NCBI GenBank assembly: GCA_015661535.1
Contig: DQVY01000113.1
Span: 1-6,380 of the forward strand
Length of the DNA: 6,380 nucleotides
Direction: 5' to 3'
From: Sulfurovum sp.
GTDB taxonomy: Bacteria > Campylobacterota > Campylobacteria > Campylobacterales > Sulfurovaceae
The notes beneath the pieces were generated by a model, which was not told where the DNA came from, ran no database searches, and worked only from the letters and a program-made list of their open reading frames with translations. Below, piece by piece: positions 1 through 6,380 of the stretch. Made by a program: the position numbers and the translations under genes. Every line of letters starts with the position of its first letter. Within the stretch, counting starts at the first letter, position 1.

Positions 1-174
1 AGAGGTTATTTTTTCTAAGATTCTTCAATAGTATAACATAGAGATATCATTATGCCTATTGTTGAATCTAAACTCACTCTCTTAAAGATGCAAATAAAAC
101 ATCTCATTCCTTAACCCTTTAAATTGAGCTATTCTTCTTTTAGTAAAACTCCAAAAAGACTCAATACCATTTAT
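1..174 (-). pseudogene. IS1595-family (ISXO2-like) transposase, C-terminal remnant
   Basis: Read on the minus strand from base 174 down to base 1, one frame gives 58 codons containing the block INGIESFWSFTKRR, then FYLHL and ESEFRFNNR. This is the family's hallmark C-terminal pattern (HxNGIExFWxxxKRR followed by FYLHLKExEFRFNxR). The frame is broken by TAA at 82-84, exactly where the family has a lysine between LHL and ESEF, and by TGA at 25-27. Homology stops abruptly upstream of codon 1, so the N-terminal part, including most of the DDE-type catalytic domain, is missing. The window edge cuts the other end, so a few more C-terminal codons may lie outside. The copy is therefore dead: truncated and carrying two nonsense codons. 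Family assignment rests on recalled motifs, but the motif match is strong. Confidence 0.85.
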
Positions 175-206
175 TAAACCACTTATTAAAATGGTACAAA
201 AGTTTT

Positions 207-221
207 AAAAAATGCTTTTTT
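207..221. other. A6-TGC-T6 inverted repeat in operon leader
   Basis: AAAAAATGCTTTTTT is a perfect 6-bp inverted repeat with a 3-base centre. It lies just upstream of, and slightly overlaps, the proposed -35 region. Short flanking arms (AAGT at 200-203, ACTT at 222-225) add imperfect outer symmetry. It could be a repressor operator, a terminator for transcripts entering from the left, or simply an AT-rich promoter tract. No choice can be made from sequence alone. Confidence 0.3.
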
Positions 222-248
222 ACTTCTTTATATGTTATGATTTATAAT
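219..248 (+). promoter_or_regulatory. Putative sigma-70 promoter of the efflux operon
   Basis: A perfect TATAAT -10 hexamer lies at 243-248, 20 bases before the first start codon. The best -35 candidate is TTTACT at 219-224 with an 18-base spacer, which is a weak match. An alternative is the extended -10 TGTTATGAT at 233-241 (TG, one base, TATGAT). Either would give a short leader. This is the only non-coding stretch before the three tightly packed genes, so the operon promoter is expected here. Transcription has not been shown. Confidence 0.5.
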
Positions 249-256
249 AATTTTAC

Positions 257-263
257 AGAGGGA
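257..263 (+). promoter_or_regulatory. Ribosome binding site of the adaptor gene
   Basis: AGAGGGA is a purine-rich Shine-Dalgarno sequence five bases before the ATG at 269. It supports that start, which is also the one that gives a proper lipoprotein signal peptide. Confidence 0.7.
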
Positions 264-268
264 TACTT

Positions 269-1462
269 ATGAGAAAAAGACATTTAGGCACTTTATTGGG
301 TATTGTTGCAGTGCTTGTGCTCTTCACTGCTTGTGGAGATAAAAAAGAAGATACAAAAACTTCCGTGGCTAAAGCTTTATTGCCCGTCGAATTTATCGAT
401 ATAAAAACCCAAAAAGTACCAATATGGATGCGTTTTAACGGTACAACGAAAGCTTCTAACAAACAAGTTGTACAAGCTCGAACCAAAGGGAAACTTATAA
501 AAGTCTATTTTACAGCAGGACAAAGAGTAGAAAAGGGCGATAAACTTTTTGATATAGAAAGTACCACCCTTACGTCTTCATTTGATGCTTCCAAGGCTAC
601 TTTAAAAGTGGGAGAGGCTAAATTAAAATTGGCAGAGGCAGATCTTGCACGGTATGCTCCTTTGGCAAAAGATGGTCTTATTCCTAAACAAAAATATGAG
701 CAACAACAAGCGTTGGTTGAGTCCTTAAAAGCAGGCGTAGATATGGATAAAGCGCTTTTATCTGGAAAAGAGACCAACTTAGGGTATGCTACTATCACGG
801 CACCTATTTCTGGTACGATAGGTCGTTCTTTGGTAGATGAGGGAAATCTTGTGGGCTATGAAGGTACAACAAAATTAACCACTATTGTGGATGATGATCC
901 TATGTATGCCTATTTTAACCCTTCAGAAGAGGAAATACAACTCATTCGTAAATACCGTGATAAAAAAGAGATGGATGCCATTGTGCTTATTCCTACCAAA
1001 AACAAAAAACTCTTGGGTGACAGAAGAGTAAGAGGCACTGTTGACTTTTCGGAGTCTCTTGTTGATGTGAAAACTTCAACTATCACTTCACGTGTAGTCT
1101 TCCCGAACCCCGAACATTATGTTTTTCCGGGAACCTTCGTAACTGTGGGTCTTTTGGTGACTAACCAGCTTGATATTATGGCAGTGCCAAAGTCAGCCAT
1201 ACAGCGTGACCAAATCTCTCAGTATGTTTTTATCGTTAATGAAAAAGATGAAATTGAACGAAGAAATATAGATACTGGCTATGAGACAAAACAGTTCAAA
1301 GTCATTGAAAAAGGTCTTGAAGATAACGACAGAGTACTCATGAGCAACTTCATCAAGGTAAAAGAGAACATGAAAGTCTCTCCTGTAGATGTGACAGATA
1401 AAAAAGGCATTTTAGCCATTATGAAAGAGAAAAATCTCTTAGATATAACTGATACAAAATAA
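269..1462 (+). CDS. RND efflux periplasmic adaptor (membrane fusion protein), lipoprotein
   Basis: This 397-residue protein is the periplasmic adaptor that joins the inner-membrane RND permease to the outer-membrane channel. The N-terminus has basic residues (MRKRH), a hydrophobic stretch (6-19) and a lipobox ending FTAC, so cleavage and lipidation are expected at C22, as in AcrA/MexA-type adaptors. The domain order fits the family: first lipoyl half about 68-100 (GKLIKVYFTAGQRVEKGDKL), alpha-hairpin about 101-168, second lipoyl half about 171-207 (TITAPISGTIG), beta-barrel about 208-295, and membrane-proximal domain about 296-372, then a charged tail of about 25 residues. Length is normal. 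At the hairpin tip the family motif R-x3-L-x6-S reads R128, L132, P139, so proline replaces the usual serine. It is first in the operon, ten bases before the permease gene. The MexE/AcrA-type class is clear; the substrate is not. Confidence 0.93.
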   Translation: MRKRHLGTLLGIVAVLVLFTACGDKKEDTKTSVAKALLPVEFIDIKTQKVPIWMRFNGTTKASNKQVVQARTKGKLIKVYFTAGQRVEKGDKLFDIESTTLTSSFDASKATLKVGEAKLKLAEADLARYAPLAKDGLIPKQKYEQQQALVESLKAGVDMDKALLSGKETNLGYATITAPISGTIGRSLVDEGNLVGYEGTTKLTTIVDDDPMYAYFNPSEEEIQLIRKYRDKKEMDAIVLIPTKNKKLLGDRRVRGTVDFSESLVDVKTSTITSRVVFPNPEHYVFPGTFVTVGLLVTNQLDIMAVPKSAIQRDQISQYVFIVNEKDEIERRNIDTGYETKQFKVIEKGLEDNDRVLMSNFIKVKENMKVSPVDVTDKKGILAIMKEKNLLDITDTK

Positions 1463-1466
1463 GGGA
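1461..1466 (+). promoter_or_regulatory. Ribosome binding site that selects a GTG start for the permease
   Basis: AAGGGA overlaps the adaptor stop codon (1460-1462) and sits six bases before GTG at 1473. It decides the start: beginning at this GTG gives MISFFIKRPIFA, the standard N-terminus of the family. A later ATG start would remove part of the first membrane segment. Confidence 0.75.
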
Positions 1467-1472
1467 CTGTAA

Positions 1473-4400
1473 GTGATTTCATTTTTTATAAAAAGACCTA
1501 TATTTGCTTCGGTCATCTCCATAATGCTGACACTGATCGGTTTGATCTCTTTGAAGGTTCTCCATGTACAGTCTTACCCTGAAGTGGCACCGCCGTTGAT
1601 AGTGGTAAACTCTACCTATACGGGTGCCAATGCTTATGATGTGGAAGAGTCCGTTACCAGACCTTTGGAAGATAAACTCAACGGTGTACAGGGCATGCTC
1701 TACATGGAGTCTTCCAGTACCAGTTCGGGACAGTCTACTATTAAAATATACTTTGAACCTGGCTATGATCAGGATATGGCTGCTGTGGATGTACAAAATC
1801 AGGTAAAACTGGCAGAACCACAACTCCCTATAGAAGTAAAACAAAGAGGGATTATTGTACGAAAAAGATCCCCAAATGCTGTATGTTTGATTGCTCTTGA
1901 GGGAAATGAAAATCCGCGTTATGATGAAGGTTTTTTAGTTAACTTCATCAACCTGAATATACTCGATGAGTTAAGACGTATCCCAGGTGTAGGTAAAGCA
2001 GAGACTATGGGAGGAAAGAAATACTCTATGCGTATCTGGCTTAATCCTCAAATCTTGAAAAATTTAAAGCTTAATCCTTCTGATGTTATTGCAGCGATTA
2101 AAAGTCAAAGTAAACAGGCTTCTTTGGGTGTATTGGGGTCTATGCCAAGTGCCTCTGACCAGGAACTTGAGTTTTCTCTCACGACTAAAGGTCGACTCAA
2201 TGATGTCAAGGAGTTTGAAAATATTGTGATCAAGCGCAATGAGAATGGCTCAGTGGTCTACCTTAAAGATGTCGGATCAGTTGAACTTGGCGCAGAAAAT
2301 TACTCATGGGGGTCATCTTTAAATGAAAAGTTTGTGGGACTCATTGGTATCTATCAGTTGCCTGGTGAAAATGCACTAGAGGTGAAAGCAAAAGTAGATA
2401 AAGTCATGGAGCGTCTTGTAACGCGTTTCCCTAAAGGTTTGACCTACTCTATCCCTTATGATACTACGGAGTTTATTGAAGTCTCCATTGACAATGTCGT
2501 GGAAACACTGTTAGAAGCCATATTTCTCGTAGTGATTGTCATGTATATCTTCTTGCAGTCTATGAGACCTACTATTATTGCAACGATTGCCATACCTGTA
2601 TCGATTATTGGTACCTTTGCTGCCATGCATATGATGGGTTTCTCTATAAACTTCCTGACTCTCTTTGGACTGGTGCTAGCCATTGGTATTGTGGTTGATG
2701 ATGCCATACTGGTGGTCGAGCAGGTAGAGACAGAGATACATGAAAATCCAGACATGCCAATTATTCAAATTATAAAACTCTCTATGGATAAACTTGCCGG
2801 GCCTATTATTGGTACTTCTTTGGTGATGGGTGCAGTATTCATTCCTGTTTCTATGATGCCAGGTTTGGTGGGAACAATGTATAAGCAGTTTGCCCTTACG
2901 ATTGCTATTGCAGTGCTTATCTCTGCTGTGAATGCTTTGACACTCTCTCCTGCTATTGCCGCTATTGTGATGAAAGCAGAACCAAAAGGGCATCAAAAAA
3001 TGCTCTTTCATAGAATGTTTGACAAAGGTTTTTCTGCTTTTCAGGCTGGATATGAGGCACTTTTAAAACTCTTTATCAGGTTTAGGTTGGTGGTTGTATT
3101 GGCAGTATTTGCTTGTTATGGTCTGCTCTATTATCTCTTTATGATCGTACCTACAGGCTTCATCCCTTCAGAAGATAAAGGGGTGGTGATGATCTCTATG
3201 AATATGAAACCCGGTTCTGCATTGCCTCAGACTATGAAGACAAGATCACAAGTGGTAAATACGGTAAAAGAGATTGATGGTGTAGAGAATGTGATTGCGG
3301 TGGACGGATTTAATATTATTTCAGGAACACTGGACTCTGGGGCGGCATCGATTTTTGTTGCCTTAAAACATTGGGATGAACGTAAAGCTCCACACTTGCA
3401 GGTTAATGCCATTATTGAGCAGATAAAAATGCAGACAGCAGGTATTGAGGGTGCTAAAGTTGTAGCCTTTAATATTCCAGGTATACCAGGATTGGGTGTC
3501 TCTGGTGGTTTAGCGTACAGAATGGAAGATTACCTCTCAGGGGATATTCAGACTTTTTACCAATATGCGCAAACTTTTTTACAGCAAGTCAATGCTGACC
3601 CATCTGTTGCAGCAGCCTTCACGACATTTAATCCGAACTATCCGCTCTATTATGTAAATATTAACCGTGCAAAACTTGACAGACTTGGCATTAATATAGC
3701 AGATATATTTGCAACAATGCAGATCTATCTTGGTTCTTTTTATGTAAATGACTTTACGCTTTATGGAAAATCTTTTAAAGTTTTTGTTCAGGCATCTCCT
3801 GAATTTAGAGCAGGAAAATCAGATATAGACAAACTTTCTGTACGAAGTAGTACAGGAGATATGGTGCCTCTCTCTTCTCTACTGAGTATTGAGGAGCGCA
3901 TTGCGCCACAGGTGATTAAGCACTACAATATGTACAGAACCATTGATATTACGGCTATTCCTGCTCCAGGTTATAGTTCTGGTCAAGCGATGGCTGTAAT
4001 GGAAAAACTTTCAGATGAAATTTTACCTAAAGGGTATGGGTATGAGTGGACGGGTATGTCGCTTCAAGAAAAGTTAGCAGGGTCTGCACAGTCAGTTATA
4101 TTTGGGCTCTCTATCTTGGCTATTTTCCTTTTTCTTGCAGCCATGTATGAGTCATGGATCTTGCCTCTGATGGTACTTTTAACTGTACCCGTGGTGATGG
4201 TTGGAGCACTGTATGGTATTAAGCTTGCAGGTTTACCCAATAACCTTTATGTTCAGATTGGTATGGTTGTACTCATGGGTCTGGCCTCCAAGAATGCTAT
4301 TGTGGTGGTCTCCTTTGCTAAGGATATGCGGGAGAAGGGACACTCGATTATAGAGTCAGGTATGATGGCAGGAACTTTAAGGTTTAGAGCCATTCTTATG

Positions 4401-4619
4401 ACTGTACTTGCCTTTGGATTTGGTGTTTTACCTCTTGTGCTTGCTTCAGGGGCAGGAGCAATGACACAGAAGTCTGTTGGGGTTACCATCTTTGCAGGGA
4501 TCCTTATGGCTTCGTTTGTTGCAACCGTTTTGGTTCCTGTGTATTATGTGGTACTTGAAGAGTTAAGGGAACGTTTTGTAAGCATAGACAAAGAAATAGA
4601 AAAAAGGAATTCACTATGA
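1473..4619 (+). CDS. RND multidrug efflux permease, HAE-1 (AcrB/MexF-like) family
   Basis: This 1048-residue inner-membrane proton/substrate antiporter, presumably trimeric, has the family's usual length (about 1030-1060). It starts with GTG and the diagnostic FFIKRPIFA. The layout is the duplicated RND plan: TM1 about 10-30, a large periplasmic loop to about 335, TM2-TM6 about 340-498, TM7 about 536-558, a second loop to about 868, and TM8-TM12 about 870-1028. Proton-relay residues are all visible: D409 and D410 in TM4 (GIVVDDAILVVEQ), K940 in TM10 (GLASKNAIVVV), and R972 and T977 in TM11. The residue after R972 is alanine where many relatives have proline. The intact aspartates and the long porter loops argue for small-molecule (HAE-1) export rather than metal export (CusA) or protein export (SecD). 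The actual substrate (drugs, bile-like compounds, solvents or metabolites) cannot be read. The gene lies between its adaptor and channel genes and overlaps the latter by four bases. Confidence 0.95.
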   Translation: MISFFIKRPIFASVISIMLTLIGLISLKVLHVQSYPEVAPPLIVVNSTYTGANAYDVEESVTRPLEDKLNGVQGMLYMESSSTSSGQSTIKIYFEPGYDQDMAAVDVQNQVKLAEPQLPIEVKQRGIIVRKRSPNAVCLIALEGNENPRYDEGFLVNFINLNILDELRRIPGVGKAETMGGKKYSMRIWLNPQILKNLKLNPSDVIAAIKSQSKQASLGVLGSMPSASDQELEFSLTTKGRLNDVKEFENIVIKRNENGSVVYLKDVGSVELGAENYSWGSSLNEKFVGLIGIYQLPGENALEVKAKVDKVMERLVTRFPKGLTYSIPYDTTEFIEVSIDNVVETLLEAIFLVVIVMYIFLQSMRPTIIATIAIPVSIIGTFAAMHMMGFSINFLTLFGLVLAIGIVVDDAILVVEQVETEIHENPDMPIIQIIKLSMDKLAGPIIGTSLVMGAVFIPVSMMPGLVGTMYKQFALTIAIAVLISAVNALTLSPAIAAIVMKAEPKGHQKMLFHRMFDKGFSAFQAGYEALLKLFIRFRLVVVLAVFACYGLLYYLFMIVPTGFIPSEDKGVVMISMNMKPGSALPQTMKTRSQVVNTVKEIDGVENVIAVDGFNIISGTLDSGAASIFVALKHWDERKAPHLQVNAIIEQIKMQTAGIEGAKVVAFNIPGIPGLGVSGGLAYRMEDYLSGDIQTFYQYAQTFLQQVNADPSVAAAFTTFNPNYPLYYVNINRAKLDRLGINIADIFATMQIYLGSFYVNDFTLYGKSFKVFVQASPEFRAGKSDIDKLSVRSSTGDMVPLSSLLSIEERIAPQVIKHYNMYRTIDITAIPAPGYSSGQAMAVMEKLSDEILPKGYGYEWTGMSLQEKLAGSAQSVIFGLSILAIFLFLAAMYESWILPLMVLLTVPVVMVGALYGIKLAGLPNNLYVQIGMVVLMGLASKNAIVVVSFAKDMREKGHSIIESGMMAGTLRFRAILMTVLAFGFGVLPLVLASGAGAMTQKSVGVTIFAGILMASFVATVLVPVYYVVLEELRERFVSIDKEIEKRNSL
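4604..4608 (+). promoter_or_regulatory. Ribosome binding site of the outer-membrane channel gene
   Basis: AAGGA lies inside the end of the permease gene, seven bases before ATG at 4616. The ATG overlaps the permease TGA as ATGA, which suggests translational coupling and so roughly matched synthesis of the two proteins. Confidence 0.7.
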
Positions 4620-5950
4620 AAATTAAAAGCATTATAGCAGCAGGGTTTTTTGCATGTTCATTTCTTTTCTCTGCAGAGACAGTCAGTTTAGATAAATTAA
4701 TAAGACTCTCTTTTGAACACAGTCCAGAAATTGACATCAGTCGTCTCAACACAGCAGCTGCATTGGAGCGTATAAATCAAGCTGAAGGTGAGAGATTGCC
4801 ACTGGTTAATGCCTCTGGTGGTTTGCATAGTATCATGAATAAAAATGAGATAGATACCCATTCCGTTTTTGGTAGAGTTGGCGGAACAACAGATGGACGT
4901 TTAGCCACTGCTGTGTTATCTGCATCACAACTGGTGTATGACTTTGGTCGAACAGATGGTCGTGTAGATGCGCGTTCTCAAGAGTATGCAGCATTTGAAA
5001 AAGAGATGAAAATCATCATTCAAAAAAAAGTTTTTTCTGTAAAGAAATATTACTTTGAAGTGTTGAAAAGTGACAGTAATATCCGTATCCAGAAAGAAAA
5101 TGTCAAAATTTCTAAAGAACAACTGGAACGTGCTAAACGTTATTTTACAGCAGGTTTAAAAACAAAAGTTGACATTTCCAATGCGCAGGTTTTACTTTTA
5201 GATGCAAAGCAGAGTCTCAAAAGAGCCCAATACAATAAAAAACTCTCTATGGCAAAACTCATTGAGGCAGTAGGGTATGTTCCAAAAAAGGGTGAATATA
5301 GACTTTCTGCTAAGAAGGTACCTATGCCTACACCTTCTAAAAACCTTCCTCGCAAAAAGGCTACTTTGGAAAATTTAGAAGATTATGCTTTGTTGCACCG
5401 TTATGAGTTACAACAACAAGACAATCTCATAAACAGTGCAGGTGCCTTACTTCAGTCACAAGAGGCTAATTATTATCCAACCTTTACACTAGATGCTCAG
5501 GCTTTGGCACAGTCATTGCATACCGATGAACCGACCATGGAAGCTTTTTACCCAGAACGAAGCTTTCAACTAGGATTAAATCTACGTTGGAACCTTTTTG
5601 AAGGTTTTAAGACAGACAGTCGTGTAGAAGAGGCAAAAATCAATAAACTCAAAGCCCTCTCTTCCAAAGAAATCATCAAATTACAGATTAGAAGACAAGT
5701 GTCAGATGCGTACTTCTTACTCAGGCAAGCCAATGACATTATGGAACTTGCTGAAGGGTTGGTTAAAGCGAGTCATTTGAAATTTAACCAAACAAAAAGA
5801 CGTTACAAGAGTGATCTTGCAGACTATATTGAGTTACAAGATGCCCAAAAAGATTATGTGAATGCTAAGACTTCTTTGGCAAATGCTTATTATGACTACT
5901 ATATTGCACTGGCATTGGTTGATCTTGCCATCGGAAAAGAGTACATTTAA
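4616..5950 (+). CDS. TolC-family outer-membrane efflux channel (OMF/OEP)
   Basis: This 444-residue protein is the outer-membrane exit duct of the pump. A signal peptide is clear (MKIKSII, hydrophobic core, likely cleavage after SA at 19-20). The mature part shows the two-repeat structure of the family. Repeat 1 has a beta-barrel strand region about 61-118 (LPLVNASGGL, then QLVYDFGRTDGRVD) and helices about 122-220. Repeat 2 has barrel strands about 286-337 (YYPTFTLDAQ, then LRWNLFEGFKTDSRV) and helices about 340-440 ending NAYYDYYIALALVDLAIG. At the periplasmic tips, where relatives carry V-G-L/T, repeat 1 reads FTAGLKTKVDISNAQ and repeat 2 reads YKSDLADYIELQDAQ, so the glycine of repeat 2 is aspartate (D400). 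C14 follows FFA, but lipidation there is unlikely because the hydrophobic core would be too short. An A8 run at 5022-5029 codes for part of Q136-K138. The gene is last in the operon. Confidence 0.93.
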   Translation: MKIKSIIAAGFFACSFLFSAETVSLDKLIRLSFEHSPEIDISRLNTAAALERINQAEGERLPLVNASGGLHSIMNKNEIDTHSVFGRVGGTTDGRLATAVLSASQLVYDFGRTDGRVDARSQEYAAFEKEMKIIIQKKVFSVKKYYFEVLKSDSNIRIQKENVKISKEQLERAKRYFTAGLKTKVDISNAQVLLLDAKQSLKRAQYNKKLSMAKLIEAVGYVPKKGEYRLSAKKVPMPTPSKNLPRKKATLENLEDYALLHRYELQQQDNLINSAGALLQSQEANYYPTFTLDAQALAQSLHTDEPTMEAFYPERSFQLGLNLRWNLFEGFKTDSRVEEAKINKLKALSSKEIIKLQIRRQVSDAYFLLRQANDIMELAEGLVKASHLKFNQTKRRYKSDLADYIELQDAQKDYVNAKTSLANAYYDYYIALALVDLAIGKEYI

Positions 5951-5979
5951 CACTTCAATACAGAGAGGGAAGAGGTGCG

Positions 5980-6283
5980 TTCTGTAAGTCATTACAGTGG
6001 CATTATGTCTTAAACGTGATACCTATTTTGCTAAGCATACCACTCATGGGAGAGAGGGCAAAATGAAAATGCCAATGGACTACTGAGGCAATACTTTCCT
6101 AAAAGTATGGAGCTTCATGATGTTGCTGTCGAAAAGGTAGCAGAGGCAATAGATAAGCTAAATAGCAGACCCAGAAAATGCCTTGGATGGAAAACACCTT
6201 ACGAGGTATTTGAGAAACTTTCAGGAATAGATGCTAGAATTTTGTACAGGGTATTCGCTAGAGATGTGAATTCGCCCATCTAA
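5980..6283 (+). pseudogene. IS30-family transposase, frameshifted C-terminal remnant
   Basis: From 6038 to the TAA at 6281-6283 one frame reads YHSWERGQNENANGLLRQYF, then about 22 residues, then LNSRPRKCLGWKTPYEVF. This is the C-terminal signature of IS30 transposases, and the E of NEN is the expected third DDE residue. No start codon lies upstream in that frame, and TAA at 6032-6034 blocks it. Just upstream, a different frame (6000-6035) gives ALCLKRDTYFAK, which matches the residues expected before YHSWERG. One missing base near 6036-6037 explains the break (ca for an expected CCx proline codon). Further upstream, FCKSLQ at 5980-5997 in a third frame may continue the homology, but this is weak. 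Only about 100 of the usual 300 or more residues remain, and the first two catalytic aspartates are absent, so the copy is inactive. Confidence 0.82.
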
Positions 6284-6286
6284 ACT

Positions 6287-6380
6287 TTATAGTGTACCAA
6301 TACTCTCCAAAACCTTCCCAACCATCAAACCGCCAAAGGTACCAAGTATGTACCCCATCATTGCCATAAGGACACCTATG
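6287..6380 (-). CDS. C-terminal end of an integral membrane protein, possibly DUF819 family (partial)
   Basis: On the minus strand an open frame runs from the window edge (first full codon 6379-6377) to TAA at 6289-6287. It gives 30 residues, including IGVLMAMMGYILGTFGGLMV followed by GKVLESIGTL. A glycine-rich hydrophobic helix ending in a short polar tail is typical of the last membrane segment of a transporter-like protein. The GYxxGTxxGLxV pattern reminds me of the C-terminus of DUF819 (YjcL-like) proteins, but that family call is from memory and tentative. The gene converges on the IS30 remnant, with stop codons only three bases apart. It is not part of the efflux operon. Most of the gene lies outside the window. 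Confidence 0.6.
   Translation of the reverse strand, partial: IGVLMAMMGYILGTFGGLMVGKVLESIGTL

Noticed and set aside
505..798. Minus-strand open frame of 97 codons
   Set aside because: It is antisense to the adaptor hairpin and lipoyl region, with no independent coding signal.
1479..1844. Minus-strand open frame of 121 codons
   Set aside because: It lies wholly opposite the permease gene, has no recognisable domain, and looks like a shadow of the coding strand.
2456..2755. Minus-strand open frame of 99 codons
   Set aside because: It is antisense to TM2-TM4 of the permease. The Ser/Thr/Met-rich translation is a byproduct of the hydrophobic codons on the other strand.
2676..3011. Minus-strand open frame of 111 codons
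   Set aside because: It is antisense to the conserved TM4-TM6 region of the permease. Its composition (rich in H, N, R) is typical of a shadow frame.
4504..4752. Minus-strand open frame of 82 codons across the permease/channel junction
   Set aside because: Both overlapping sense genes are well supported here, and the antisense frame has no recognisable feature.
5982..5997. Perfect 6-bp hairpin CTGTAA-gtca-TTACAG downstream of the channel gene as a terminator
   Set aside because: It is AT-rich, short and not followed by a run of T. It also overlaps what may be decayed transposase sequence.
1..6283. Composite transposon carrying the pump
   Set aside because: The flanking remnants belong to different families (IS1595 and IS30), both are truncated, and no matching inverted repeats or target duplications are visible.
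1..6380. CRISPR array, tRNA, rRNA, riboswitch or replication origin
   Set aside because: No regularly spaced repeats, tRNA-like folds, rRNA segments or origin-type iterons were seen in the small non-coding parts.

Overview
The window holds one complete three-gene operon for a tripartite RND (resistance-nodulation-division) efflux pump. It is bracketed by decayed pieces of two unrelated insertion sequences, and the tail of an unrelated convergent membrane-protein gene is at the right edge. The DNA is AT-rich, and the pump proteins resemble those of AT-rich Campylobacterota such as Sulfurovum or Sulfurimonas relatives. This organism guess comes from composition and protein flavour only; no rRNA or other marker is present.

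Layout. Bases 1-174 (minus strand) are the C-terminal part of an IS1595-family (ISXO2-like) transposase, broken by two in-frame stops. Bases 175-268 are the operon leader, with a TATAAT -10 box, an A6/T6 hairpin and a strong ribosome binding site. Bases 269-1462 encode a lipoprotein-type periplasmic adaptor. Bases 1473-4619 encode the inner-membrane RND permease, with a GTG start. Bases 4616-5950 encode a TolC/OprM-type outer-membrane channel and overlap the permease by 4 bases (ATGA). Bases about 5980-6283 are a frameshifted C-terminal remnant of an IS30-family transposase. Bases 6287-6380 (minus strand) are the last 30 codons of a hydrophobic protein that looks like the end of a DUF819-type membrane protein.

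How the genes work together. The permease uses proton flux through D409/D410/K940 to pump a substrate. The adaptor links it to the outer-membrane channel, so the three products should form one envelope-spanning pump translated from one coupled mRNA. The substrate cannot be read from sequence, and no local regulator gene is present.

Novelty. I do not see a new type of biological system here. The observations most worth checking are altered residues on both sides of the presumed adaptor-channel tip-to-tip contact, and the pump operon lying between two dead insertion sequences, one of which ends about 70 bases from the operon promoter.
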